Below are positions 1-7,387 of a stretch of DNA of 64,000 bases, piece by piece (positions within the stretch are counted from its first letter, which is position 1; the number at the start of each line of letters is the position of its first letter). The position numbers and the translations under genes were made by a program. The notes beneath the pieces are model-generated. The model saw only the letters and a list, made by a program, of their open reading frames with translations. It had not been told where the DNA came from and ran no database searches. The DNA lies in contig JAOSKM010000001.1 of assembly GCA_027493625.1 (NCBI GenBank), positions 401,489 to 465,488 on the forward strand. The letters run 5' to 3'. The stretch is from Planctomycetota bacterium. Lineage in GTDB: Bacteria > Planctomycetota > UBA8742 > UBA2392.

Positions 1-1
1 G

Positions 2-745
2 CAGCGGCGTGGGGCCGAGGCACTGGCCGCGATGCCGGCTGTGGGCCCTGACATGCTGCTCGATCAACTGCCAGGCGCGGCGCAGCGCATGTTGCGCCAT
101 GCGATCGGCGACAATGCGAAGCCCGTGCGGGCGGTGCGTTTCCGCGCGGTGGGGCAGATCCGCCCCGCCAAAGACGGCCCCTGGCTGCCGTGCGAAGCGC
201 GCCAGACCCTGCGCGTGCCGGGCGGCTTCACCTGGCGCTGCGCCGTGCGCGGGGGCCTGATGCGGCTGACGGGCGGCGATCACTACCTCGGGCATCACGG
301 CGGCGTGCGATTCTGGCTGTGGGGGATCCTGCGGGTGGCGAAGGCCGACGGGCCCGACATCGACCGCAGCGCCGCCCACCGCACGCTGCTTGAGGCAATC
401 TGGTTCCCGCCGGCGCTGGCGCGTCACGAGTCTGTACAGTGGCTCGAGGGCGACGACGACACCGCCCGCGCACGCCTGAACATCGACGGCACGCAGATCG
501 TCGTGGAGTACAAGGTCGCGCCCGACGGCCGAATCATCAGCCTGTGCGGCGAGCGCTGGGGCGACCCGGCGAACAAGGGCAACCCGCAGGCGCTGCCATT
601 CGGGGGTATCATGGAGGCCGAGCAGACCGTGCAGGGCTACACGATTCCCAGCCGTTTCCGCGTCGGCTGGCACTTCGGCACCGAGCGCTGGGATGAAGGC
701 GAGTTCTATCGCGCCGAGTTGAAGGACATCGAGTTTGTTGAGTGA
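2..745 (+). CDS. DUF6544 family protein, 5' end probably off the window
   Basis: The frame is open from the first bases of the window; the first ATG is at 32, but no stop precedes it, so the true start may lie upstream. The protein resembles the DUF6544 family (recognised from memory of its layout): an N-terminal segment around LPGAAQRMLRHAIGD, a central tract with FRAVGQIRP and GFTWRC, the conserved EAIWFPPALA motif, and a C-terminal half of beta strands with VEYKVAPDGRI and the IPSRFRVGWHF end. DUF6544 proteins have no firmly assigned reaction. I see no signal peptide in the visible part. The stop overlaps the next reading frame by about 11 bases, so the two genes are probably co-transcribed. 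Family call is fairly secure; function unknown. Confidence 0.8.
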   Translation, partial: QRRGAEALAAMPAVGPDMLLDQLPGAAQRMLRHAIGDNAKPVRAVRFRAVGQIRPAKDGPWLPCEARQTLRVPGGFTWRCAVRGGLMRLTGGDHYLGHHGGVRFWLWGILRVAKADGPDIDRSAAHRTLLEAIWFPPALARHESVQWLEGDDDTARARLNIDGTQIVVEYKVAPDGRIISLCGERWGDPANKGNPQALPFGGIMEAEQTVQGYTIPSRFRVGWHFGTERWDEGEFYRAELKDIEFVE

Positions 746-1295
746 GTCCGCCGAGATCATCGAAACCCCTCGCCTGCGGCTGGTTCCGTTCGCGCTGCCG
801 CTGATGCTGGCGGCGCGCGACGGTGAGCTGGCTGCGGTGGGGGAAGCACTGGGCGCCGCTGTCCCGCGCGGCTGGCCCAGCGACGGCGTGCGCGACTACC
901 AGCTTCCCTCGCAGATCGGCGCCCTGCGCAAGGGCGTAGCCCTCAAGTGGCTCGGCCGTCTGATCATCACGCGCGGCGCAGGCAATCCTGCCTGTGGTCC
1001 TGAACTCGCCGGGGTGATCAACCTGAAAGGCGAGCCCGATGCCGCAGGCCGCGTCGAGATCGGCTATGAGGTGGTGGAGTCGCAGCGCCGCAAGGGCTAC
1101 GCCACGGAGGCCGCGCACGCCTTGCTGGCCTGGTGTTTCCGGCAGCCGCCGGTGAAGGCCGTGCTGGCGCGCACGCTGCCGCACAACGAGATCAGCGCGC
1201 ACATGCTGCAACGCCTGGGTTTTGAAAGGCTGGGCCCACAGCGGGACGCCAGCCTCGGCGAGATGATCGTCTGGGAAAACAGGAACCCCGGCTGA
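735..1295 (+). CDS. GNAT family N-acetyltransferase (RimJ/RimL type)
   Basis: The 186-residue protein has the RimJ/RimL layout. It opens with IIETPRLRLVPF, a typical beta-1 start for this subfamily. The middle carries GRVEIGYEVVESQRRKGYAT, which matches the acetyl-CoA pyrophosphate-binding motif A (Q/R-x-x-G-x-G/A pattern, here QRRKGYAT). The end has NEISAHMLQRLGF, the motif B helix that closes the GNAT fold. Such enzymes transfer acetyl from acetyl-CoA to amino groups of proteins or small molecules; the substrate cannot be told from sequence. The start used is TTG at 735, inside the end of the upstream gene, because the conserved ETPRL start needs little upstream sequence; the exact codon is uncertain. 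Likely cytoplasmic and translationally coupled to the DUF6544 gene. Confidence 0.85.
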   Translation: MLSESAEIIETPRLRLVPFALPLMLAARDGELAAVGEALGAAVPRGWPSDGVRDYQLPSQIGALRKGVALKWLGRLIITRGAGNPACGPELAGVINLKGEPDAAGRVEIGYEVVESQRRKGYATEAAHALLAWCFRQPPVKAVLARTLPHNEISAHMLQRLGFERLGPQRDASLGEMIVWENRNPG

Positions 1296-1312
1296 TGGGC
1301 CGGAGCGCCTGT

Positions 1313-2470
1313 TCAGGACTTCAACTCCCAGCGGCTGATGGTCAGGCGCTGGATTTCGGAGGTGCCCTCGATGATGGTCATCAGCCGGGCGGCGCGGAAG
1401 AACTCCTCCACCCGGTACTCGCGCATGTAGCCGTAGCCGCCGTGCACCTGGATCGCACCGCTGGTGACGCGCTCCGACATCTCGCTGGCGAACAGCTTGG
1501 CCTGCGCGGCCATGCTGATGAAGCGCGGGTCGCTGAGCCCGAACTGCTCCTTCAGCCACACCGCATGCCACACCAGCCCCTTGGCTGCGTTGATCTCGGT
1601 GATCATGTCCGCCAGCCTGAACGCCACGCCCTGGAACTCGCTGATCTTCTGGCCGAACTGCTCGCGCTCGACGGCGAAGCGCTTGGCGCGCTCAAAGGCC
1701 GCCTGCGCCAGGCCCAGGCTCTGCGTCGCGACGCTGAGCCGCCCGGTGTTGAGCGTCACCAGCGCGACCTTGAAGCCGTCGCCCTCCTTGCCCAGCAGGT
1801 TCCCGGCCGGGACTTCGCAGTCCTCGAAGATCAGCTCCGTGGTGGGCGAGGCGTGCACGCCCATCTTGTCCTCGACGGTGCCGACCTTGAACGGGCTGGC
1901 GTCCTTATCCACGAGAAAGGCGCTGATCAGCGGCTTGCCGTCGGCCTTCTCGCCTGTCTTGGCCCACACGATCAGCGTCTTGGCCACCGCGCCGTTGGTG
2001 ATGTACAGCTTGGTACCGTTGATCACCCACTTGTCGCCCTTCTTCACGGCCGTGGTGCGCATGCCGGCTGGATCGGAGCCGGCGCCGGGCTCGGTGAGGG
2101 CAAAGGCGCCCAGCTTTTCGCCGGATGCGAGCGGCGGCAGCCATTGCTGTTTCTGCTCTTCGGTGGCGAAGTTCATGATCGGCAGGCCGACCAGGCTGTT
2201 CTGGGCGCCGAGCGTCATGGAAAGCGAGATGCTGGACTTGGCGATCTCTCCCTCGACCAGCAGGTAAGCCAGGTAGTCGGCGCCGACGCCGCCGTACTGC
2301 TCGGGGATCACCATGCCCATGAATCCGAGCTCGGACATGCGCTGGGTGAGTTCCATGGGAAACTCGTGGCCGGCCTCGAGCTTGATGGCGACCGGGTCGA
2401 CCTCGTTTTTGCAGAAGTCGGCGGCGGCCTGGTGGAACATCTGCTGTTCTTCGGTGAGGGCAAAGTCCAT
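1313..2470 (-). CDS. Short/medium-chain acyl-CoA dehydrogenase
   Basis: This 385-residue protein is full length for an acyl-CoA dehydrogenase and collinear with the family throughout. It shows the N-terminal LTEEQQMFHQAAADF helix, the FAD/substrate signature GAFALTEPGAGSDP, the middle-domain GVHASPTTELIFEDCEVP, and the C-terminal QVHGGYGY and IIEGTSEIQR motifs. Glu368 in IIEGTSEIQ is at the catalytic base position used by butyryl-CoA/short-chain type enzymes. The reaction is FAD-dependent alpha,beta-dehydrogenation of acyl-CoA in fatty-acid or branched-chain amino-acid breakdown, with electrons passed to ETF. The gene stands alone on the minus strand, convergent with the GNAT gene, so the pathway cannot be narrowed from neighbours. 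Confidence 0.95.
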   Translation of the reverse strand: MDFALTEEQQMFHQAAADFCKNEVDPVAIKLEAGHEFPMELTQRMSELGFMGMVIPEQYGGVGADYLAYLLVEGEIAKSSISLSMTLGAQNSLVGLPIMNFATEEQKQQWLPPLASGEKLGAFALTEPGAGSDPAGMRTTAVKKGDKWVINGTKLYITNGAVAKTLIVWAKTGEKADGKPLISAFLVDKDASPFKVGTVEDKMGVHASPTTELIFEDCEVPAGNLLGKEGDGFKVALVTLNTGRLSVATQSLGLAQAAFERAKRFAVEREQFGQKISEFQGVAFRLADMITEINAAKGLVWHAVWLKEQFGLSDPRFISMAAQAKLFASEMSERVTSGAIQVHGGYGYMREYRVEEFFRAARLMTIIEGTSEIQRLTISRWELKS

Positions 2471-2591
2471 GGCGTGTTTCCTGTGAAAGCGTTCTGCAGG
2501 TCAGGGTTTACGGATGCGCGTCAGCACCGCAAGCGGCCAGTTGTGGGGGTTGAGAGGGCATCCGTCAACCCGTTAATTGGCCACCTTTGAT

Positions 2592-2619
2592 TTGACGTGA
2601 CCTTGCCGTGACTTATGCT
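2592..2619 (+). promoter_or_regulatory. Sigma-70-type promoter for the exported protein at 2677
   Basis: TTGACG (2592-2597) and TATGCT (2614-2619) are spaced by 16 bases and lie about 58 bases upstream of the start at 2677. The elements fit the sigma-70 consensus at 5/6 and 4/6 positions. Confidence 0.5.
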
Positions 2620-2676
2620 TTGAGCCACTTGGGTCCGGCAGTCGCCGGGCCGATTTTGTCGAGATAGGGGAAGCAG

Positions 2677-3597
2677 ATGAAGCGGATTCTGTTGGCAGGC
2701 GTGGCTGCACTGGCGCTGAGTGCGCTGTACGTGTCGCCCGTGGTGGCGGACAAGGCAGAGGGCAGCAGGCTTACTCCGGTGGCGGAAGGCGTTCCCGCGC
2801 CCGACGCGCTGAAGGTCAACGCCGGCGTGAAGGAAGGGCACAAGTCGGCCCTCGAGGTCTACACCAAGGCGGTCAAGGCCGCCAAGGCCGGCGAAATGGA
2901 GACGCTGAAGGGCTGCTTCGACCCGAACACCGTCGAGTACATCGAACAGGAAGCCTGGGACTCCGACGGCGAAGAAAAGCTCACGCACCTCGCCAACATC
3001 GCCAACATCCTGAAGGGCTACTCCGAAGCCGGCGCCGAGCGCGCCCAGGGTTCGGTCGGCGACTACGCCGTGATCGTGGTGCAGAACGGCGAGGCCGTGA
3101 ACATGGTCAAGTGCGTGCGCGTGAACAAGTGGAGCGAGACCGAGTCCAAGGACAAGAACTGGTACCTGGCCAGCTACTACGGGAACGAGTACCGCATTGA
3201 TTACAACGCGCCTGACGTGAAGAAGGTGCGCGACGCGATCGAGAAGGGCGACGTCGAGAAGCTGAAAGAGCACCTTGACCAGTACCAGACCCAGGTGCTT
3301 GACCTGATCAGCGGCGACGGCACCGACGGCTACGCCCTGCTGCTCAAGAGCCTCAAGGCTATCGGCAGCAAGGAAGTCAAGCCGACCACGATCCTGAGCC
3401 GCGGCGACAACGCCCTGGCCTACTGGTTCCACACCGACAAGAGCGACAGCTTCCTGGTTCTGCGCTTCATGGAGTCGTACGACTGGCAGACCGAGAAGCG
3501 CTTCACCCAGGTGCAGATCGAGATCAGCTACACCTCGCAGTTCAAGAAGGACGCGGCCGAGACCTTCAAGAGCTTCGTGCAGGACTGGGCCTGGTAA
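2677..3597 (+). CDS. Exported protein of unknown function
   Basis: The 306-residue protein begins with a clear Sec signal peptide (MKRILLAGVAALALSALYV, cleavage probably after VVA near residue 24). The start is supported by a purine-rich ribosome site (AGGGGAAG) six bases upstream. The mature protein is acidic and lysine-rich and appears to contain two similar alpha+beta segments, each with a helix followed by strands (around residues 60-160 and 185-300). The pattern, a helical KSALEVYTKAVKAAKAGEM stretch followed by a strand-rich part, recalls NTF2/SnoaL-like cone folds, but I do not recognise a named family. It is monocistronic, with its own promoter and a strong terminator, suggesting an abundant periplasmic product. 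Confidence 0.75.
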   Translation: MKRILLAGVAALALSALYVSPVVADKAEGSRLTPVAEGVPAPDALKVNAGVKEGHKSALEVYTKAVKAAKAGEMETLKGCFDPNTVEYIEQEAWDSDGEEKLTHLANIANILKGYSEAGAERAQGSVGDYAVIVVQNGEAVNMVKCVRVNKWSETESKDKNWYLASYYGNEYRIDYNAPDVKKVRDAIEKGDVEKLKEHLDQYQTQVLDLISGDGTDGYALLLKSLKAIGSKEVKPTTILSRGDNALAYWFHTDKSDSFLVLRFMESYDWQTEKRFTQVQIEISYTSQFKKDAAETFKSFVQDWAW

Positions 3598-3613
3598 ACG
3601 GATTCCATCGCAG

Positions 3614-3647
3614 GAGCCCGCCGCCCGGCGGGCTCTTTGCTTTTTTC
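3614..3647 (+). terminator. Rho-independent terminator
   Basis: A perfect 10-bp stem (GAGCCCGCCG with its complement, CC loop) is followed by TTTGCTTTTTTC, 16 bases after the stop of the exported protein gene. Confidence 0.9.
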
Positions 3648-3656
3648 GACGCCTGG

Positions 3657-4286
3657 TCAGGGCTTGCGCGGCGAGGGCAGCTTCGGGGCGGCTGCGGCGC
3701 TGTCGTCCGCCTTCGGCGGCAGTGACGGCGTTTCCGGTTTCTTCACACCGGGCGCGATGAAGATCGCCAGCAGCAGCAGCAGCCAGCCGCCCAGGAAGGT
3801 CCACGCCCCGTAGCCCACGCCGGCCAGCGCCTCCATCGGCTCGATCGGCAGCGAGCCGGGCCCGCCGGCGCTGAACCACGCGGAGAAAGCCTCCCGGAAG
3901 CTCAAGTACACCGCGAGCCCCGGCAGCGCCGGCGCCAGGGCCACCAGGATGCGGATCCACCAGTGGCTCTTGCCTTTTGCGGCGCAGCGCCAGTCATTGA
4001 TCAGCCCGAACAGCAGCAGCAGCGGCAGTGCGTACAGGGCGAACACCGCGTACAGCGCCGTCTCGTTGTCGCGCATGGCGGCAACCACCGGGTTCTCGCC
4101 GTAGCCGGCCGCGTCCAGCGCGGTCACGAAGTCGTGCGCCAGCAGCGGAGCCTGGAAGCCGGCCACTGGCTGGTCAAAGCCCGGCACCTGCAGCGTGAAC
4201 CAGGGCAGGAAGAAGCCCACCATCACGGCCGCCACGCCCAGCAGCAGCACGAAGTTGATCATCCGCGTGCGCGGGACTGCGGGCAT
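3657..4286 (-). CDS. Membrane domain (C-terminal part) of a frameshifted zinc-ribbon protein
   Basis: This frame encodes about four transmembrane segments (around INFVLLLGVAAVMVGFF, ALYAVFALYALPLLLLFGL, ILVALAPALPGLAVYL and AWTFLGGWLLLLLAIFIA) followed by a Pro/Ala-rich tail. It is probably not an independent gene. Its frame continues upstream past the Met at 4286 as GLKAPPKLKTGLTRQRP and joins the zinc-ribbon frame at 4331-4696 if one C is added to the five-C run (GGGGG at 4353-4357 on the plus strand), giving a single protein of about 345 residues. Zinc ribbon plus low-complexity linker plus membrane domain is an architecture often seen in Planctomycetota. Function unknown; located in the inner membrane. 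Confidence 0.7.
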   Translation of the reverse strand: MPAVPRTRMINFVLLLGVAAVMVGFFLPWFTLQVPGFDQPVAGFQAPLLAHDFVTALDAAGYGENPVVAAMRDNETALYAVFALYALPLLLLFGLINDWRCAAKGKSHWWIRILVALAPALPGLAVYLSFREAFSAWFSAGGPGSLPIEPMEALAGVGYGAWTFLGGWLLLLLAIFIAPGVKKPETPSLPPKADDSAAAAPKLPSPRKP

Positions 4287-4330
4287 CGGGCGCTGGCGCG
4301 TCAGGCCGGTTTTCAGCTTGGGCGGCGCCT

Positions 4331-4696
4331 TCAGGCCCGTGGGCAGCTTGCCGGGGGCAGCTTGCCGGCGGGCGCCGTGGGCTTCGGCTCTTCGGGCTCC
4401 GCCATCTGGGGCGGGCGGCTGATCTTCGCGCCGCTGCTGAGCTTGCGGGTGTCCGAGGGCACGTTGCGTTTCGCGGGCTCATCGCGGCGTGGCCGGTTCT
4501 CCGGCAGGATCCTGGTTGAGGAATGCCGCCCGGAAGGCCGCTTCATCTCGCGGGTGTCGTCAACGAACGACAGACCGGAAAGGTCCGGCACCGTCGTCGG
4601 CTGGCCGCAACCCTTGCACTTTACACGCTTGCCGACATTCGAATCGGCAACGGTGTACCCGCGCAGGCAGTGAGGGCAATTGAACTCAATGGGCAT
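4331..4696 (-). CDS. Zinc-ribbon N-terminal part of the same frameshifted membrane protein
   Basis: The start chosen is ATG at 4696 (MPIEFNCPHC), because the zinc ribbon begins directly there. Two CxxC knuckles, FNCPHCLRGY and VKCKGCGQPT, spaced by about 17 residues, form a rubredoxin-like ribbon. A Pro/Arg/Lys-rich disordered linker follows. The frame then runs into a stop at 4331 with the nonsense tail PASCPRA, immediately after the run of five C. Adding one base to the run restores GKLPPGKLPTGLKAPPK and continues into the membrane segments encoded at 3657-4286. I therefore read the two parts as one gene with a sequencing or real single-base deletion. Cytoplasmic metal-binding sensor-like domain; no function known. 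Confidence 0.7.
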   Translation of the reverse strand: MPIEFNCPHCLRGYTVADSNVGKRVKCKGCGQPTTVPDLSGLSFVDDTREMKRPSGRHSSTRILPENRPRRDEPAKRNVPSDTRKLSSGAKISRPPQMAEPEEPKPTAPAGKLPPASCPRA

Positions 4697-4744
4697 GTCG
4701 CACCGGTGCTCTATTATCTGCCGCCCAGCACCCGTCCGCAATGT

Positions 4745-5212
4745 TCAGCTTTTAGCCGCCCGCAGCGCTTCCAGCACCTTCTCGGCGTGGCCCTCGACCC
4801 TCACCTTGCTCCAGATCTTTGCCAGCTTGCCTTGCGGGTCGATCAGGTAGGTGCTGCGGATGATGCCCTGCACCGTGCGGCCGTACATTTTCTTTTCGCC
4901 GTAGCAGCCGTAGGCGGTGGTGACGGACTTGTCTTCGTCACTGAGCAGGGGCACGCCCAGCTTGTGTTTTTCCTCGAACTTTTTCTGTGCGGCCACGCTG
5001 TCGGGGCTGATGCCGAGCACCACGGCGCCCAGCTTCTCGAAGTGCTTCACCAGACCGGTGAAGGCGATTGCTTCCTTGGTTCAGCCGCTGGTGTTGGCCT
5101 TGGGATAGGCGAACAGCACCACCCACTTGCCCTTGTAGTCGGCCAGCCTGTGCTTCTTGCCGTCCTGGTCCGGCAGGTTGAACGCAGGCGCCTTGTCGCC
5201 TTCCTTCAGCAT
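4745..5212 (-). CDS. bcp: Peroxiredoxin (Bcp/PrxQ type), probable selenoprotein with UGA at the peroxidatic position
   Basis: Reading from ATG 5212 gives a 155-residue AhpC/TSA-fold thiol peroxidase, normal length for Bcp. It starts LKEGDKAPAFNLPDQDG, then WVVLFAYPKANTSG, then an in-frame TGA (5083-5081, codon 44), then TKEAIAF, and continues through VVLGISPDS, PLLSDEDKSV and GIIRSTYLIDPQGK without further break. In Bcp the TGA position is exactly the peroxidatic cysteine (TPGCTKEA), so the codon most likely specifies selenocysteine. A 7-bp hairpin placed as a bacterial SECIS follows. The enzyme would reduce peroxides in the cytoplasm using thioredoxin or another thiol donor. One other Cys lies in AYGCYGEKKM. 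The alternative, a TGC-to-TGA change or base error, cannot be excluded. The gene is divergent from the signal peptidase gene. Confidence 0.85.
5045..5063 (-). promoter_or_regulatory. Candidate bacterial SECIS element
   Basis: On the minus strand, CTTCACC pairs perfectly with GGTGAAG around a GGTCT loop. The stem starts 17 bases after the in-frame TGA at 5083-5081, and the G at the start of the loop is 25 bases after it. Those values fit the known bacterial SECIS layout: a short stem directly downstream, G at the start of the apical loop, and roughly 16-37 bases from the UGA. Confidence 0.65.
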
Positions 5213-5278
5213 CGGTGGCTCCTTGTGAGTCGAGACGCCGCACTATAGCTTGCAACCCTGTAACGCAAGCGAGCACCC

Positions 5279-7303
5279 ATGGCCGAGGAAGCAGACGTCA
5301 TCAAAGCCGCACCCGCAAAGGGCTACGCGCGCCTTAGCCCCGCCCTGCGCGGGCTGGTGGCCGACGTGGCAACGGGCGCGGCCGGGTTGCTGGCGCTGCT
5401 GGCGCTGTTCATGGGCAGCAGGCTTGAGGGCGTGTGGCTGCGCATTCCACTGCTGCTGGCGCTGCTGCTGCTGCTTCCGGCGGCCTGGTACGCCCACCGC
5501 AGGCTGGCGCAGCGGGCTTCGCCCATCCTGTGCGGCGGGCTGGTGGTGGGCCTGATGGGCTGCTCGGTGCTTGCCATGGCGCTGCACCATGCCAGCGGCT
5601 GGACCAGCCTGGCGGGTCTCGCGTCGCTGCTGGCGGCATTGGCGCTGCGCGGATCGGTGGACCGCGCGGTGATCCGCGGGCGCGACATACGGCCTGCCAA
5701 GCGCAGCCCGCTGACCACGCTGTTCGAGCAGGTGGAGAGCCTGGCGGCGGCGCTGGTGCTGGTGCTGCTGGTGTGGCACTTCGGGCTTGAGGCGTTTCGC
5801 ATCCCGTCGGGCAGCATGGCGCCGACACTGCTGGGCGACCCGATCAGCGGCGACCGCGTGCTGGTGGACAAGTTCACGTACGCCTACAGGGATCCGGAGC
5901 GCTGGGAACCCGTGGTGTTCAGGTACCCGTTGCGCCGTACGGACCCCTACGTCAAGCGCTGCATAGCCCTGCCCGGCGAGCAGGTGCTGATCGCGCGCGG
6001 TGACGTCTACGTGCGCCTGCCCGGCAACGACAGGATCGAGCTCCTGCGCAAGACGCCCCGCGCCCGCGATGTGCTGTGGCTGCCGATCATCGAGAACCTT
6101 TCCAGCAACACCGCATGGGTCAAGAACTTCAAGCGGGACGGCGACCTGGATTTCACCGATGGACTGATCGAGCTGCGCAAGCGCGCGGCCGTCACCTTCC
6201 CGCGCGGCGACACGGACGACAAACCCGGCAACGTGACGGACCACGACGCCAGCTTCGGCGCCACAGAAACCCCCAAAGATCGTTACGGCCGCCACGTGGT
6301 GGGGGACCTGCGCCTGCAGGCCGAGGTGACGCTCGAGGAGGGCGGCGAGTGCCTGGTCACGCTGGTGCGCGACGAAGACAGCTACGTTCTTGAGCTGCGC
6401 CCGGCGCTGGGCGCCTGCAAACTGTTCCACCTGGCCGAGGGCGCAAGCCGCGAGCTGGCCATTGAGCAGACCAGCGCCATCGACTTCGGCACGGACGAGC
6501 GCACGGTGAACTACTCGCTGGCGGACGGCGAGTTGCGCCTGGAAATCGACGGCCGCGAGCAGTTCAGCCTCGATGTCGGCACGCCGCTGCTCGACCAGCT
6601 GCGCAGCCGCGACGCGGAGGGGCGCATCAACCTGGCGGGCAACGTGGCGTTGGAGATCGCGAAGGCCGAGCCCGCGGGCGGGCGGCAGGCGCGCATCGAA
6701 ATTGCCGGCGGCGCCGAAAAGGGTGCGACGTTGAGGATTCGCAGCATCGACCGCGACGTGTACTACGTGGGGCGCATCCAGGAATGGCTGCAGAACCAGC
6801 CGGAGCTGCCGTTCCAGGTCGAGCTGGGCGACGAGCAGTACCTGGTGCTGGGCGACAACTCGCCGGGCAGCGCCGACTGCCGCTACTGGACCCGCATCAC
6901 GCTGTTCCTGGAAGACGACACCGAGGTGGTCGGCAGCATGGATGAGCCCAGCCAGCCCGAGCTGGTGGGCCTGCTGGTGAAGGCCGGCGAGCAGGGCGAC
7001 CCCTTCAACGCCTACTTCAAGCTGCGCGGCGTAGCGCATTTCACGCCCGAAGAGCGCGGCGAGGCCAAGGGCAGCGATGGCACCGTGGTGATCGCCGCGC
7101 TGGAACAGCTGAAGGAAGCCAGCAAAACTCAGGGGCGCGCGGCGATTGATTTCTATACGGAGGGCGGCGGTTACACGCGCATCAGGCTGGCCGACATCAA
7201 GCACATCCAGGTCGAGCGCATGCCGTACGTGGAGCGCAAGCTGTTCGTAGGCCGACCCTTTGCCGTGTTCCTGTCCCCGCGCGGCATGAAGCTGATTGAT
7301 TAG
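5279..7303 (+). CDS. Signal peptidase I (S26) with a large periplasmic insertion
   Basis: This 674-residue protein holds the signal peptidase I core in two separated parts. About five membrane segments precede it (residues 25-165). The catalytic serine is in RIPSGSMAPTLL (Ser179), the lysine base in DPYVKRCIALPGE (Lys226), and the conserved box E is LVLGDNSPGSADCRYW near residue 530. Between boxes D and E lie some 280 extra residues of beta-rich sequence resembling a concanavalin/LamG-like sandwich (ELRPALGACKLF, FGTDERTVNYSL), and about 130 residues follow box E. Ordinary LepB is 170-320 residues. The enzyme would cleave signal peptides of exported proteins at the outer face of the inner membrane. 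The start at 5279 overlaps no other gene and is 66 bases from the divergent peroxiredoxin start. Confidence 0.85.
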   Translation: MAEEADVIKAAPAKGYARLSPALRGLVADVATGAAGLLALLALFMGSRLEGVWLRIPLLLALLLLLPAAWYAHRRLAQRASPILCGGLVVGLMGCSVLAMALHHASGWTSLAGLASLLAALALRGSVDRAVIRGRDIRPAKRSPLTTLFEQVESLAAALVLVLLVWHFGLEAFRIPSGSMAPTLLGDPISGDRVLVDKFTYAYRDPERWEPVVFRYPLRRTDPYVKRCIALPGEQVLIARGDVYVRLPGNDRIELLRKTPRARDVLWLPIIENLSSNTAWVKNFKRDGDLDFTDGLIELRKRAAVTFPRGDTDDKPGNVTDHDASFGATETPKDRYGRHVVGDLRLQAEVTLEEGGECLVTLVRDEDSYVLELRPALGACKLFHLAEGASRELAIEQTSAIDFGTDERTVNYSLADGELRLEIDGREQFSLDVGTPLLDQLRSRDAEGRINLAGNVALEIAKAEPAGGRQARIEIAGGAEKGATLRIRSIDRDVYYVGRIQEWLQNQPELPFQVELGDEQYLVLGDNSPGSADCRYWTRITLFLEDDTEVVGSMDEPSQPELVGLLVKAGEQGDPFNAYFKLRGVAHFTPEERGEAKGSDGTVVIAALEQLKEASKTQGRAAIDFYTEGGGYTRIRLADIKHIQVERMPYVERKLFVGRPFAVFLSPRGMKLID

Positions 7304-7387
7304 CCCTGACGCGCAACACACGCCAACCCCGGGCTTGCTTTGGGCGTTGAACAGGGTCAACATGGGTTTTCCCTGAGTGTTCCCCGG

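Noticed and set aside
4353..4357. Programmed ribosomal frameshift in the zinc-ribbon membrane protein
   Set aside because: There is no slippery heptamer with clear downstream structure, and the same one-base defect occurs in unrelated genes, so sequencing error is more likely.
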